In this document: piece after piece, positions 32,554-42,096 of the stretch
Numbering within the stretch: position 1 is the stretch's first letter
Layout: each line of letters begins with the position of its first letter
Source of the DNA: Bradyrhizobium sp. 164
GTDB taxonomy: Bacteria > Pseudomonadota > Alphaproteobacteria > Rhizobiales > Xanthobacteraceae
Length of the DNA stretch: 64,000 nucleotides
Direction: 5' to 3'
Assembly (NCBI RefSeq): GCF_023073715.1
Contig: NZ_JADPKA010000029.1
Location: 248,001-312,000 of the forward strand
Position numbers and translations under genes: made by a program
Notes under the pieces: model-generated
Seen by the model: the letters and a program-made list of their open reading frames with translations, nothing else
What the model was told of the DNA's origin: nothing
Database searches by the model: none

Positions 32554-33378
32554 TCATTCATCCCGCCACGTCGGCGTACGCTTCTCGATGAAGGCGCCAA
32601 TGCCTTCCTCGGCGTCGCGCGCCATCATGTTCTCGGTCATCACCTCTGCCGCATAGCGATAGGCATCGGCAAGGCTCATCTCGGCTTGGCGATAGAACGC
32701 CTCCTTGCCGAGCTTGACGGTGTAGGCGGATTTCAGCGCGACCTGATTTGCGAGCGCAATCGCGGCCTCGCGCTCAGTGCCGGCGGGGACCACGCGATTG
32801 ATAAGGCCGATCTCGCGGGCGCGCGCGGCCGGAATCGGCTCGCCCGTCAGCAGCATCTCCATCGCCTGCTTGCGCGGAACGTTGCGCGACAGCGCCACCA
32901 TCGGCGTCGAGCAAAACAGTCCGATATCGACGCCGGGCGTGGCGAAGCTCGCAGCGTCCGAGGCGATCGCGAGATCGCAGCTTGCAACCAGCTGGCAGCC
33001 GGCCGCGGTGGCAACGCCCTGGACCGCGGCGACGACCGGTTTGGGCAGGCGCACGATCGCCTGCATCATGGCGCTGCAGGCGGTCATGATCTGCGCAAAA
33101 TAGGCGCGGCCGTGATCAGGATCGACGCGGCGACCGCTCAGTTCCTTCAAATCGTGGCCCGCGCAGAATGCCGGTCCGTTGGCCGCGATGACGGCCCCGC
33201 GGATACGCTTGTCCTCGGCGATCGCATTCACGCTCGCGTGCAGATGCCCGATCATCGCCTCAGAGAGGCTGTTGCGGGCCTCGGGCCGGTTCAGCGTGAG
33301 GATGGCAATGCTGCCGACGATTTCGCGCAGCAGGATCGGCGGTTGCGGGGAAGGGGCGCGGGCGACCTGGGCGGACAT
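32554..33378 (-). CDS. Enoyl-CoA hydratase/isomerase family protein
   Basis: The 274-aa protein is a crotonase-fold enzyme. It shows AILTLNRPEARNSLSEAM near residue 26, the oxyanion motif GPAFCAGHDLKELSG near 65-80, and VQGVATAAGCQLVASCDLAIASDAASF near 115. A Gly-Cys-Gln step in the second oxyanion region and GVDIGLFCSTP mark it as the ECHDC3-like group, in which catalytic Glu residues differ from true hydratases; its exact reaction is unknown. I start it at 33378, consistent with the family, since a longer frame upstream has no domain. It is co-linear with the CoA-binding gene. Confidence 0.9.
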   Translation of the reverse strand: MSAQVARAPSPQPPILLREIVGSIAILTLNRPEARNSLSEAMIGHLHASVNAIAEDKRIRGAVIAANGPAFCAGHDLKELSGRRVDPDHGRAYFAQIMTACSAMMQAIVRLPKPVVAAVQGVATAAGCQLVASCDLAIASDAASFATPGVDIGLFCSTPMVALSRNVPRKQAMEMLLTGEPIPAARAREIGLINRVVPAGTEREAAIALANQVALKSAYTVKLGKEAFYRQAEMSLADAYRYAAEVMTENMMARDAEEGIGAFIEKRTPTWRDE

Positions 33379-33464
33379 CGAAGCGTTTCCGGTTAGATTA
33401 TTGCATTTGGATGACGCAGATAACTTAATGTACCAGGGGACATGAAGCGAGGGTGGGGAACAGC

Positions 33465-33893
33465 ATGGCGTTAGCAAAAATGAGCGTGGCAGAGCTCGAG
33501 CAGTTTCTGCGCGACGAGTTTCCCCAGGCCTTCAGCGGCGATGACGTTACGATCGAAAGCGCCGATGGCCAAACCTGCCTTTTGCGTCAGCGCTACAGCG
33601 AAAGGATGCTGCGGCCGGGCGGAACCGTGTCCGGCCCGACGCTGATGGCGCTGGCCGATTTCGCCATGTACGTGGTGCTGCTGTCGGCGATCGGGCCGAT
33701 CGGGCTGGCGGTCACCACCAATCTCAACATCAACTTCCTGCGCAAGGGCCAGCCGGGGCAGGACGTGCTGGCGGAGGCGCGGCTGCTCAAGCTCGGCAAG
33801 CGCCTTGCGGTCGGCGAGGTAAATCTGCTGTCCGGAACCTCGCCCGACCCAATCGCGCATGTCACCTCCACCTATTCCATTCCAAATGTTTGA
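33465..33893 (+). CDS. PaaI-family hotdog-fold thioesterase
   Basis: The 142-aa protein has a single hotdog domain: RQRYSERMLRPGGTVSGPTLMALADFAMYVVLLSAIG, then VTTNLNINFLRKGQPGQDVLAEARLLKLGKRLAVGEV. The GGTVSGPTLMALAD stretch matches the catalytic/structural helix of PaaI-type acyl-CoA thioesterases, where Asp or a nearby Asn acts. It probably hydrolyses short or aromatic acyl-CoA. The ATG at 33465 follows GAGGGTGGGG. It is divergent from the enoyl-CoA hydratase, and both act on CoA esters. Confidence 0.88.
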   Translation: MALAKMSVAELEQFLRDEFPQAFSGDDVTIESADGQTCLLRQRYSERMLRPGGTVSGPTLMALADFAMYVVLLSAIGPIGLAVTTNLNINFLRKGQPGQDVLAEARLLKLGKRLAVGEVNLLSGTSPDPIAHVTSTYSIPNV

Positions 33894-33965
33894 GGTTTTT
33901 GCAGGTATATTAGTACCATAATTTCAAACCATTGATATTGTTAGTGTAATTTCGCGCTTTGGGCA

Positions 33966-33994
33966 TTGACCGCTGCGCCGCTCTTCTCTAGAAA
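33966..33994 (+). promoter_or_regulatory. Probable sigma-70-type promoter of rplM-rpsI
   Basis: TTGACC at 33966-33971 and TAGAAA at 33989-33994 are 17 bases apart, about 55 bases before the rplM start codon. Confidence 0.65.
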
Positions 33995-34048
33995 CCGCCC
34001 AGTCCGGTGCGGTGTTCGCGCCGATGTCTCCCTCACGGAAATTCTGAC

Positions 34049-34513
34049 ATGAAAACCTTTTCGGCAAAGCCGGCCGAGGTGACGAAGAAGTGGGTGCTGA
34101 TCGACGCCAAGGGTCTGGTCGTCGGCCGTCTCGCCACCATTGTCGCCATGCGGCTCCGCGGCAAGCACCTCCCGACCTACACCCCGCACGTCGATTGCGG
34201 CGACAACGTCATCATCATCAACGCGCAGCATGCGGTCCTCACCGGCCGCAAGCGCGAGCAGAAGACCTACTACAAGCACACCGGCTACGTCGGCCACGTC
34301 AAGGAGCGCACAGCGCGCCAGATCCTCGAGGGCAAGCATCCTGAGCGTGTGCTCGAGAAGGCCGTCGAGCGCATGATCCCGCGTGGTCCGCTCGGCCGCG
34401 TGCAGATGGGCAATCTCCGCGTCTACGGCGGCGCCGATCATCCGCACGAGGCGCAGCAGCCCGAGAAGATCGACATCGCCAAGTTGAACCGCAAGAACAC
34501 GAGGGCCGCATAA
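34049..34513 (+). CDS. rplM: Ribosomal protein uL13 (L13)
   Basis: The 154-aa protein matches L13: [20 protein letters not shown] at the N-terminus, [26 protein letters not shown], the [11 protein letters not shown] segment, YYKHTGYVG, and [14 protein letters not shown] near 106. Length is typical for alphaproteobacteria. L13 binds 23S rRNA early in 50S assembly. rpsI follows with one base between the stop and the next ATG, the standard L13-S9 operon. I chose the ATG at 34049; an in-frame start at 34007 adds 14 residues that the family lacks. Confidence 0.98.
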   Translation: MKTFSAKPAEVTKKWVLIDAKGLVVGRLATIVAMRLRGKHLPTYTPHVDCGDNVIIINAQHAVLTGRKREQKTYYKHTGYVGHVKERTARQILEGKHPERVLEKAVERMIPRGPLGRVQMGNLRVYGGADHPHEAQQPEKIDIAKLNRKNTRAA

Positions 34514-34514
34514 C

Positions 34515-34994
34515 ATGGCCGAATCCATCCAGTCGCTCGACCAGCTCTCGCAGCTCAAGACGGCGGCCGCGCCCGAGGCGCCCAAGCACGAGAAGAAGGT
34601 CGACAAGTTCAACCGCGCCTATGCTACCGGCAAGCGCAAGGACGCGGTCGCCCGCGTCTGGATCAAGCCGGGCGCCGGCAAGGTCATGGTCAACGCGCGT
34701 GAGGTCGAGGTCTATTTCGCCCGTCCCGTGCTGCGTATGATGATCCAGCAGCCGTTCGTCGCGGCAGCGCGCGCCGGCCAGTATGACGTGATCTGCACCG
34801 TCGCCGGCGGCGGCCTGTCCGGCCAGGCCGGCGCCGTCCGTCACGGCATCTCCAAGGCGCTCACCTATTTCGAGCCGGAGCTGCGCAGCGTACTCAAGAA
34901 GGGCGGCTTCCTCACCCGCGACTCCCGCGTGGTCGAGCGCAAGAAGTACGGCAAGGCCAAGGCCCGCCGGTCCTTCCAGTTCTCGAAGCGTTAA
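34515..34994 (+). CDS. rpsI: Ribosomal protein uS9 (S9)
   Basis: The 159-aa protein has the S9 core [55 protein letters not shown] and the C-terminal [18 protein letters not shown], whose terminal SKR tail reaches the P-site tRNA. The N-terminal 35 residues are an alphaproteobacterial extension rich in Ala and Lys. It is co-transcribed with rplM. An intrinsic terminator follows at 35043. Confidence 0.98.
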   Translation: MAESIQSLDQLSQLKTAAAPEAPKHEKKVDKFNRAYATGKRKDAVARVWIKPGAGKVMVNAREVEVYFARPVLRMMIQQPFVAAARAGQYDVICTVAGGGLSGQAGAVRHGISKALTYFEPELRSVLKKGGFLTRDSRVVERKKYGKAKARRSFQFSKR

Positions 34995-35042
34995 TCATTT
35001 CGGCCGCATTCGCCGCGAAAGCGGCTTCAATGAGATGCAAAA

Positions 35043-35067
35043 GGGCGCTGATTTCAGCGCCCTTTTT
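35043..35067 (+). terminator. Intrinsic terminator of rplM-rpsI
   Basis: GGGCGCTGA and TCAGCGCCC form an almost uninterrupted hairpin followed by five T, 49 bases after the rpsI stop. Four A precede it, so it may also work on the other strand. Confidence 0.92.
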
Positions 35068-35223
35068 GTTGTTCGTTTGTACGCAAATTGATGGCGTGTT
35101 TCCCGAAAACTTGGGTCCGCGCGAAAACCTGAATGGAACCCGCGGGACATAGCGTCGCATTCGGAAGGGCGCGCAAATCGGCGGTGCCGATCGCGTAACT
35201 GCTATGTTCTAGAGGGGGCCGAC

Positions 35224-36444
35224 ATGATGTCGCTCGATAGCATCACGCTCTATTTGGTCGCCACCATGGTTGCCGCACTGCTCGGCGCCATGATGGTGTT
35301 TTTCGGCAGGCAAGAGAACAGCCCCGCGCTGAAATGGTGGGGCACCGCCTATCTGCTCGGTGCAGCCTCCGTCGCGCTGTGGACTGCGGCCGGCGAAAAG
35401 CTGGGGCCGCATCTTTACCTCGCGCTGAACGCGATCGGATTCGCGGCCTGCGGCATGGTCTGGAACGCCGCGCGAGTCTTTCATGGCCGCAAGCCGAACT
35501 GGCCCGGCCTCGTGCTTGGCGCGCTCGCCTGGATCGCCGCCGTGACGCTGCTCGGCGCCGAGCCGTCCATGCTGCGTATGATCATCGGTGCTGGCATCGT
35601 CTCGGTCTATGCGGCGCTGACCGCGAGCGAACTCTGGACCGAGCGGCGCAAGAGCCTGCAACGGCGCTGGCCGGCCTTCGCGGTGCCGATGATGCATGGC
35701 TGCGTCTTGATGCTGCCAATCCTCATCGGCAGCTTCCTGCGCCCCCACGATGCGACCTTCTCGTCGAGCATCTGGGTCACCGTGTTCGCGGTCGAACTCG
35801 TGCTCTATGCCGTCGGCACCGTGTTCGTGATCTTCATGCTGGTGTCCGAGCGCACGGTGACCGCGCACCGGACCGCCGCGTCCACCGATCCCTTGACCGG
35901 CATGCTCAACCGGCGCGGCTTCTCCGAAGCCTGCTCGCGCGTGATCGAGCGCGAGGCCAAGGCCGGGCGGCCGGTGACCGTGATGATCTTTGATATCGAC
36001 CACTTCAAGTCGATCAACGACCGGTTCGGCCATCCCGCCGGCGACGAGATGCTGAAATTGTTCTCGACCGTAGTCGTCAACAACCTGCGCATCTCCGACC
36101 TCTCGGGCCGTATCGGTGGCGAGGAGTTCGCAGCCCTGCTGCCGTGTTCGCTGGAAGAGGGGGTGCTGGTCGCCGAGCGCGTGCGCGAAGCGTTCGAGAC
36201 CTCCGGCGTCGTGGTCGATGAAGGTCCGGTCGATACCACCGTCAGCATCGGCGTCGCCGGCGGTCCGGCCGGCACCGAGCTCGAGGTGCTGCTGGCCTCG
36301 GCCGACACCGCGCTCTACCAGGCCAAGCGCGGCGGCCGAAACCGCGTCGAGGCGGCGGAGGAGCTGCCGCTGTCGCTGGAGAACTGGCGCCGCCAGAGCG
36401 CGGCGCGGACCGGCGCCGCGCAGGTGCGTCCGGCCACCGCCTGA
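35224..36444 (+). CDS. Membrane-bound diguanylate cyclase (GGDEF)
   Basis: The 406-aa protein has about six membrane segments in the first 205 residues and a GGDEF domain from about 217. Visible signatures are DPLTGMLNRRGF, VMIFDIDHFKSINDRFGHPAGDEML, and GGEEF near 298 in RIGGEEFAALLP. An RxxD inhibitory site (RISD) lies five residues upstream of GGEEF, so product inhibition is likely. It should make cyclic di-GMP from GTP. No EAL domain is present. The membrane part resembles no ligand-binding domain that I know. It stands alone on its strand. Confidence 0.93.
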   Translation: MMSLDSITLYLVATMVAALLGAMMVFFGRQENSPALKWWGTAYLLGAASVALWTAAGEKLGPHLYLALNAIGFAACGMVWNAARVFHGRKPNWPGLVLGALAWIAAVTLLGAEPSMLRMIIGAGIVSVYAALTASELWTERRKSLQRRWPAFAVPMMHGCVLMLPILIGSFLRPHDATFSSSIWVTVFAVELVLYAVGTVFVIFMLVSERTVTAHRTAASTDPLTGMLNRRGFSEACSRVIEREAKAGRPVTVMIFDIDHFKSINDRFGHPAGDEMLKLFSTVVVNNLRISDLSGRIGGEEFAALLPCSLEEGVLVAERVREAFETSGVVVDEGPVDTTVSIGVAGGPAGTELEVLLASADTALYQAKRGGRNRVEAAEELPLSLENWRRQSAARTGAAQVRPATA

Positions 36445-36497
36445 GACGGCAGGCGACCTTGCGGTAATCCTCTGTTTACCATTCGATCCCTACCATC

Positions 36498-36740
36498 ATG
36501 GTCATGGAATCGATCCGTCGACAGACCCCGCAGGCCGCCCTGATGTCACTCGAAGCCCAAGCTGCCTCGGCGCGCGGTGGCTTCGCCTGTCTGTTCTCGA
36601 CCGCGGACGAATACGAGCGCGCGCTGATCACGGAGCGTCGTTCTCAAGGACGATACGGCCAACGCCGCAGCTACTGGCCCTTCGTGCTGTTCGTCGGTTG
36701 CGCGTTCATCGTGGTGGGCACCGTGCTGCTGCTCGCCTGA
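36498..36740 (+). CDS. Small single-pass membrane protein, unknown
   Basis: The 80-aa protein is basic in the middle (ITERRSQGRYGQRRSYW) and ends with one membrane segment (PFVLFVGCAFIVVGTVLLLA, residues 61-80), so it is probably tail-anchored with the N-terminus in the cytoplasm. No domain is recognised. The gene starts 54 bases after the cyclase stop on the same strand and may be co-transcribed. A second ATG two codons down could be the true start. Confidence 0.6.
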   Translation: MVMESIRRQTPQAALMSLEAQAASARGGFACLFSTADEYERALITERRSQGRYGQRRSYWPFVLFVGCAFIVVGTVLLLA

Positions 36741-36841
36741 GAGATCTGCGTTTGCCAGCCGGCCAAGCGCCGTTTCGGAGCCTTTTTCTTTTGCGACGGC
36801 TGCGGTAGACACGCCCATCGAACAAAAATGGGTGGAAACCG

Positions 36842-37138
36842 ATGATCACCGAGATCGCGCAGATCGACGTCAAGCCGGGCAGCGAAAAGGATTTCGAGGC
36901 GGCTGTGGCGAAGGCAAAGGCCGCCTTCGGCCGCTCCAAGGGCTTTCACGGCTTCGAACTGCACAAGTCGATCGAGAAGCCGCAGCGCTATCGGCTGATG
37001 GTGAAGTGGGCGAGCCTGGAAAACCACACCGTCGATTTTCGCGGCTCCGAAAACTTCACGGAATGGCGCGGCCTCGTCGGCCAGTATTTTGCTTCACCCC
37101 CCGAAGTCGAGCACACCGAGATCGTGCTGACGACCTGA
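36842..37138 (+). CDS. Antibiotic biosynthesis monooxygenase (ABM) domain protein
   Basis: The 98-aa protein is a dimeric ferredoxin-like alpha+beta barrel of the ABM family: ITEIAQIDVKPGSEKDFEAAVAKA, a helix FGRSKGFHGFELHKSIEKPQRYRLMVKWASLENHT, and WRGLVGQYF at the end. Such proteins oxidise quinol-like substrates or serve in heme degradation; no residues allow a specific call. The gene is convergent with the AI-2E-family gene 9 bases away. Confidence 0.85.
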   Translation: MITEIAQIDVKPGSEKDFEAAVAKAKAAFGRSKGFHGFELHKSIEKPQRYRLMVKWASLENHTVDFRGSENFTEWRGLVGQYFASPPEVEHTEIVLTT

Positions 37139-37147
37139 CGAGCAGGC

Positions 37148-38287
37148 TCAGGCCGCCTCGGTCAGAGACGGCGCCTCATACGTCTTGAAATGATCGATCA
37201 TGACCTTGGCAATGGCGACCAGTGGCAGCGCCAGCGCGAGGCCCCAGATTCCGAACACGACGCCGAGCAGGATCTGGAACGCGAACAGCGTGGCCGGTGG
37301 AATGTCCAGCGCCTGGCGCTGAAGGAGCGGCGTCAGCACGTAGCTCTCCATGGCATGCACGCCGAGGAAAAGCAGCAGCGCGGACAGCGCCGCGATCCAG
37401 CCCGAAGCCAGGCTCGCCAGCACCACGATGACGCCGGCGATAATGGCGCCGACGGTTGGGATGAAGGCAAGCAGGCCAGCCTGGATTCCCAGGATGAACG
37501 CGCCGGGGATGCCGATGATGGCCAGGCCGATCCAGGTCACCGCCCCGACCGCGAGCATGACCGTAATCTGCGCGATCAGCCAGCGCTCCAGCGTCTCAGC
37601 GGTACGGTCGATGATGAGGGTGACGCGCGTACGATGCTTGGCCGGCGCGAGGAACAGCAGGCCGTCGTGATAGACGCCGGGTTGGGCCGCGAAGGACAGC
37701 CCCAGGAACAGCACGATAAAAATGTTCCCGACACCGTGGATGGTGCCGAGCAGCAGCTTGAAGGTCTGGCTCACAATCGCTCCGCCGCTGGAAGCGAGTG
37801 CGCCGGCGCCGGGCAAAGGACCGCGCGTGGGCGCTGCTGGTGAGGGCGTAGAGCTCGCCGGCGCGTCGGCCGAAGAGTCAGATGCAGCATTGCCGAGGTC
37901 GAAGAAGCTGGTGTCGATGCCGTGGTTTTCGAGGAAAGACCTGACGTTGGTGATCTGCGACTTGATGGTCTTGCTCAGCAGCGAGGCCTGCTCCGCGATG
38001 GTGGCGCCGCCGAGGTAGGCGACGCCCGCGAGCATCAAAGCGAGGGCGATGCAGACGATCGCGAGCCGGACGGGATGGGGCAGTTGCACGCGGCGGCCAA
38101 GCGCGCCCGTCAGCGCGTTAAGGCCAAGGCCGAGCAGCATGCCGGTGAAGATCAGCAGCAGGGTGGCGGCAAAATACCAGGTGAAGACCAGCATCGCCGT
38201 GAACAGCACGACACTGACGCCCCCGACCGAGATCGCCCAGGCGAGATCGGCGCGGGCGCGGGGCCGTTCATCTGCGGGAATGGTCAC
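37148..38287 (-). CDS. AI-2E family transporter (PerM/UPF0118)
   Basis: The 379-aa protein has about eight membrane segments in the PerM pattern, including GLGLNALTGALGRRV and the conserved C-terminal FIPTVGAIIAGVIVVL, LFLGVHAMESYVLTPLLQRQALDIPPATLFAFQI and GIWGLALALPLVAI. A Ser/Pro/Ala low-complexity insertion (residues about 125-165) lies in the periplasmic or cytoplasmic loop. Despite the family name, members transport different solutes and the substrate is unknown. I start it at a GTG (38287) with AGGA 6 bases upstream; a TTG-initiated longer form lacks such a site. Confidence 0.9.
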   Translation of the reverse strand: MTIPADERPRARADLAWAISVGGVSVVLFTAMLVFTWYFAATLLLIFTGMLLGLGLNALTGALGRRVQLPHPVRLAIVCIALALMLAGVAYLGGATIAEQASLLSKTIKSQITNVRSFLENHGIDTSFFDLGNAASDSSADAPASSTPSPAAPTRGPLPGAGALASSGGAIVSQTFKLLLGTIHGVGNIFIVLFLGLSFAAQPGVYHDGLLFLAPAKHRTRVTLIIDRTAETLERWLIAQITVMLAVGAVTWIGLAIIGIPGAFILGIQAGLLAFIPTVGAIIAGVIVVLASLASGWIAALSALLLFLGVHAMESYVLTPLLQRQALDIPPATLFAFQILLGVVFGIWGLALALPLVAIAKVMIDHFKTYEAPSLTEAA

Positions 38288-38535
38288 ATCGGGTCCTTTC
38301 GGCGGCTGCGGGGAGGCACTCTTTCGCGAAATCCCGCCTCGGATCAAGCCGGTCGAAAACCGCCGGTTTGACGTTGTCCACGGCCTCGTCGGGCCAGCGC
38401 GAACAGTGTCGCGGCCGCCCTCCGGCCAGGCATTTGCGCGAAAATGGCATTGCCGTCCCGCGATCCCCTCTGTTGAATTTGTTCTCCCCCAAGGGCATGT
38501 TTGGAGAATCTTCTTGCGGGAGGTCGGAACGGGAG

Positions 38536-39309
38536 ATGAGAAAGCCGGTCGTCGGCGTGATCGGGAATTCCCATCGCGTCGAAAATCGATTTCAGGTCCA
38601 GATGGTCGGCGAGCGAAATCTGCGCGCCGTAGCCGAGGTCTCCGGTGGCTTGCCGCTGATGTTCGCGGGCTCGCCCGACATCACCGATATCGGGGCGCTG
38701 CTCGATACTGTCGACGGCGTCATCCTCACCGGCGCCCGGGCCAACGTGCACCCGACGCGTTTCAACGTCGATCCTTGCGAGAAGCACGAGCCTTACGACA
38801 TCCACCGCGACGAAGTCGCGCTGGCGCTCTCGGTGGCCTGCGTCGCCCGCGGCATCCCGCTGTTCGGCATCTGCCGGGGCCTGCAGGAGATGAACGTCGC
38901 GTTCGGCGGCTCGCTGCATCCCGAGATCCGCGAAATCCCGGGCCGCATAAACCACCGCATGCCCAGGCTCGAGAATGGCGAGATCCATCCTGATCCCACC
39001 GTGGTGTTCGCCGACCGCCACGACGTCGACCTGACGCCGGGCGGCGCGTTCGCGAAGATCCTCGGCTGCGAGAAGATCCGGGTCAATTCGCTGCATGGTC
39101 AGGGCATCCTGGAGCCCGGCAAGCGCGTTCTGATCGAGGGCGTCGCCGAGGACGGCACCATCGAGGCGATCCGCATCGCCGAAGCCCCGACCTTCGCGCT
39201 CGGCGTGCAATGGCACGCCGAATACGATCCCCAACGCAATCCGATCAATCGCAAACTGTTCGAGGCCTTTGGCGAGGCGCTCGCGGCGCGGCAGAAGGCT
39301 GCGGCGTAG
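38536..39309 (+). CDS. Gamma-glutamyl-gamma-aminobutyrate hydrolase-like class I glutamine amidotransferase
   Basis: The 257-aa protein is a peptidase C26 class I amidotransferase: GDG-like GVILTGARANVHPTRFN, the nucleophile Cys in LFGICRGLQEMN near residue 114, and the His-Glu pair in FALGVQWHAEYDP near 225. This matches PuuD-type enzymes, which hydrolyse gamma-glutamyl-GABA in putrescine degradation. No other putrescine genes are nearby, so the substrate is only likely. The ATG at 38536 directly follows GGAACGGGAG and gives the family N-terminus RKPVVGVIGN; the frame reaches far upstream without a domain. Confidence 0.9.
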   Translation: MRKPVVGVIGNSHRVENRFQVQMVGERNLRAVAEVSGGLPLMFAGSPDITDIGALLDTVDGVILTGARANVHPTRFNVDPCEKHEPYDIHRDEVALALSVACVARGIPLFGICRGLQEMNVAFGGSLHPEIREIPGRINHRMPRLENGEIHPDPTVVFADRHDVDLTPGGAFAKILGCEKIRVNSLHGQGILEPGKRVLIEGVAEDGTIEAIRIAEAPTFALGVQWHAEYDPQRNPINRKLFEAFGEALAARQKAAA

Positions 39310-39641
39310 GCTAAGCACACGGCGAGAATGCCTCGGTTTTTCGGCAATCCGGTTTCTGCCGCAACGTCTGTGCCAGAATCGAGGAGCACGAGCCCTCGCA
39401 CTGATCGCTCGGCGGCATGCAGCCAACGAGCGAGATCATCGCGAGCACGGACCGGTCGGCACGGACGGCGTGAGGGTGGTAGGACGGCAGCGCCTGGCGC
39501 CGGGCGGATCAGCTAGGCATGGTCGGCCGCTGCCTCTCTTGGCCCAATCACATCGCCATCCTGCAGGACCATCGCATTGCGTTGCACAATCGCGACGTTG
39601 GTCTCCACGCGCAGCATTGAGGTTCACGAGAGGACCACCAT
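39310..39641. other. Intergenic region upstream of nfeD
   Basis: No supported gene or RNA in these 332 bases. It should contain the nfeD-slipin promoter, but I find no convincing hexamer pair. Confidence 0.4.
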
Positions 39642-41048
39642 ATGCTCTGCAAGGGAGCCCTTGCCGTGCAGACCATGAAGGCGGCCCTCGTTGCGGCGAT
39701 TACCGTCGTGGCTTTGACCTGCTGCCTCCTTCCCAGCTCAGCGGAGGAGAGCGGCCGTGTTGCACTGGTTGCTTCGATCGACGGGGCCATTGGCCCTGCG
39801 TCAGCCAGCTACGTGCGGGAGGCTTTGGCCAAAGCGAGCGAACGGCGCGCCGAGGTCGTGCTTCTGAGAATGAACACGCCCGGCGGTCTCAATTCCAGCA
39901 TGCGCGAGATCATCGCGGATGTGCTCGCCTCGCCCATCCCTGTCGTCGGCTACGTCGCCCCCTCCGGCGCCCACGCGGCGAGTGCCGGGACCTACATTCT
40001 TTATGCGACCCACATCGCGGCGATGGCACCAGGCACCAATATCGGTGCGGCGACGCCGGTCCAGATTGGCGGGCCGCTACCGGGCCTGCCGAGCGGCACA
40101 CCCGAGAAGGATGGCAAAGACAAGAAGGATGAGCCGAAGGACGCGATGACGGCGAAGGCAACGAACGATGCCGTCGCCTTTATCCGCAGCCTTGCCGAGC
40201 TGCGCAACCGCAATGCGGATTGGGCAGAGAAGGCGGTGCGTGAGGCCGCCACTCTCTCTGCCAATGGCGCGTTAGGGGCACATGCCATCGATCTCGTCGC
40301 GCGCGATCAGGCCGAATTGCTGCGGCAGATCGATGGCCGTGTGGTGGAGATTGCAGGCGGCAAAACGCAACGCCTCGCGACGAAGGATGCTGTCGTCGAA
40401 GCCATCGAGCCGGGACGGATATCCCGCTTCCTGGCGGTCATCACCGATCCGAACGTGGCGTTCATTCTCCTGATGGTGGGCATTTACGGTCTGATCTTCG
40501 AGTTCATGTCTCCCGGAGCCGTCGCTCCTGGAGTGGTCGGCGCGATCTGCCTGCTGATCGGCCTCTATGCGCTCAATTTGCTGCCGATCAACTATGCCGG
40601 CCTCGCCCTGATGCTGGTCGGACTCGTGCTTCTCACGGTCGAAGCCTTCAATCCGACGGTGGTGATCGGTCTCGGAGGGATCATTGCCTTCGTGCTGGGT
40701 GCGCTGATGCTGTTCAGGGTCGAGGCGCCCGGCTACCGCCTGTCGTGGTCGGTGATCGGCATCACTGCAGCTGTGTTCGTCGGCTTTGCTCTGGTCTTGC
40801 TTGGTTCGCTTCGGCGTGCCGCCAAGGCTCCTGAACGGGTCGGCGCGCAGGCCATGCGAGGCTTGCCTGCTGAGGTCCTCGACTGGAATGGGAGCGAAGG
40901 TCATGTCTTCGCCCATGGCGAGCGCTGGCAGGCGCGCGGCGCCGACACGTTCAAGCCCGGAGAGACGGTGGAAGTTACCAGCGTCGTCGACCTGACGCTG
41001 CTGATACGGCGCGCGCCGCTGCGGACCGGTAAGGGAGGTACATCATGA
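39642..41048 (+). CDS. nfeD: NfeD-family membrane serine protease (long form)
   Basis: The 468-aa protein has an N-terminal signal or anchor (about 10-32), a ClpP-like serine protease domain and several membrane segments, then a soluble NfeD OB-fold at the end ([23 protein letters not shown]). The catalytic Ser is in [14 protein letters not shown] near 107 and the Lys in [11 protein letters not shown] near 170, the STOPP protease pattern. Four or five membrane segments run from about 262 to 395. Members cleave the C-terminus of the partner slipin. The stop overlaps the slipin start by 4 bases. Either the ATG at 39642 or one at 39675 could be the start. Confidence 0.9.
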   Translation: MLCKGALAVQTMKAALVAAITVVALTCCLLPSSAEESGRVALVASIDGAIGPASASYVREALAKASERRAEVVLLRMNTPGGLNSSMREIIADVLASPIPVVGYVAPSGAHAASAGTYILYATHIAAMAPGTNIGAATPVQIGGPLPGLPSGTPEKDGKDKKDEPKDAMTAKATNDAVAFIRSLAELRNRNADWAEKAVREAATLSANGALGAHAIDLVARDQAELLRQIDGRVVEIAGGKTQRLATKDAVVEAIEPGRISRFLAVITDPNVAFILLMVGIYGLIFEFMSPGAVAPGVVGAICLLIGLYALNLLPINYAGLALMLVGLVLLTVEAFNPTVVIGLGGIIAFVLGALMLFRVEAPGYRLSWSVIGITAAVFVGFALVLLGSLRRAAKAPERVGAQAMRGLPAEVLDWNGSEGHVFAHGERWQARGADTFKPGETVEVTSVVDLTLLIRRAPLRTGKGGTS

Positions 41049-41806
41049 TGCTGGAATATCTGACCTATGCGGCACTCGCGCTGCTGGTCATCATGTTTCT
41101 GTCCCAGGCCATTCGAATTCTGCGCGAATACGAGCGCGGCGTCATCTTTACGCTCGGCCGCTTTACCGGTGTGAAGGGCCCGGGCCTCATCATCCTCGTT
41201 CCGATCGTGCAGCAACTCGTCAAGGTCGATCTACGCGTGATGGTGCAGGTCGTGCCGCCGCAGGACGTGATTTCGCGAGACAACGTGTCCGTCAAGGTCA
41301 ATGCCGTTCTGTACTTCCGCATCGTCGACCCCGAGCGCGCCATCATCAAGGTCGGCGATTACATGGCGGCCACGAGCCAGCTCGCCCAGACCACGTTGCG
41401 TTCGGTGCTTGGCAAGCACGAGCTCGACGAGATGCTTGCGGAGCGCGACAGGTTGAACGCCGATATCCAGGAGATCCTCGACAAGCAGACTGACATCTGG
41501 GGCATCAAGGTCACCGGCATAGAGATCAAGGACGTCGATATCAACGAAACCATGGTTCGCGCGATTGCCAAACAGGCCGAGGCGGAGCGCTTGCGGCGAG
41601 CCAAGGTGATCAATGCGATGGGCGAGCAGCAGGCCGCCGAAAAGCTCGTCGAAGCCGGCCGGATCCTCGCGCAGGAGCCTCAGGCAATGCAGCTGCGTTA
41701 TTTCGCGGCTCTGCACGACATCGCCGGCGAACGGTCGTCGACCGTCGTGTTTCCGCTACCGACGGGCTTGCTCGACCATTTCATGCCGCGGCCTAACAAC
41801 CCGTAG
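41045..41806 (+). CDS. SPFH/slipin (stomatin-like) membrane protein
   Basis: The 253-aa protein has one N-terminal membrane hairpin (residues 4-24) and an SPFH domain: [42 protein letters not shown] and [24 protein letters not shown], then a helical coil [30 protein letters not shown]. It is the bacterial slipin partner of NfeD and forms membrane microdomain scaffolds. The ATG overlaps the nfeD stop, so translation is coupled. The C-terminus [16 protein letters not shown] is the part that NfeD proteases cut in homologs. Confidence 0.93.
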   Translation: MMLEYLTYAALALLVIMFLSQAIRILREYERGVIFTLGRFTGVKGPGLIILVPIVQQLVKVDLRVMVQVVPPQDVISRDNVSVKVNAVLYFRIVDPERAIIKVGDYMAATSQLAQTTLRSVLGKHELDEMLAERDRLNADIQEILDKQTDIWGIKVTGIEIKDVDINETMVRAIAKQAEAERLRRAKVINAMGEQQAAEKLVEAGRILAQEPQAMQLRYFAALHDIAGERSSTVVFPLPTGLLDHFMPRPNNP

Positions 41807-42042
41807 CCGCAAGCGGCGCGGATGACCCATCTCGGCCCAAATGGGCCTCTCGAATGTTGATGCCTACTTAAACGGGAGAAACATTCGAAGGACCCCGCCT
41901 ATGGCGGACCCCCGGGCGAATATCACGCCCTCATGGTGAGGAGCTCGCCTCAGCGTGCGCCTCGAACTATGCAGGCAGGCCGAGCACGTTCGGCAAGATT
42001 GCAGCAGTCATCTGCGATAGCCTTACCACAACTTCCGAAACG

Positions 42043-42071
42043 AAAAGGCGCCCCCTTTCGGAGCGCCTTTT
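42043..42071 (-). terminator. Intrinsic terminator of glnA (bidirectional)
   Basis: AAAAGGCGC and GCGCCTTTT form a 9-bp stem with an 11-base loop; A and T runs on both sides make it work on either strand. It lies 26 bases beyond the glnA stop. Confidence 0.85.
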
Positions 42072-42096
42072 GCTTGTCGCATGGCGTTCGAGCCGA

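Noticed and set aside
41850..41892. CGAATGTT inverted repeat downstream of the slipin gene
   Set aside because: An 8-bp pair with a 24-base loop and no T run is too weak to call as a terminator or operator.
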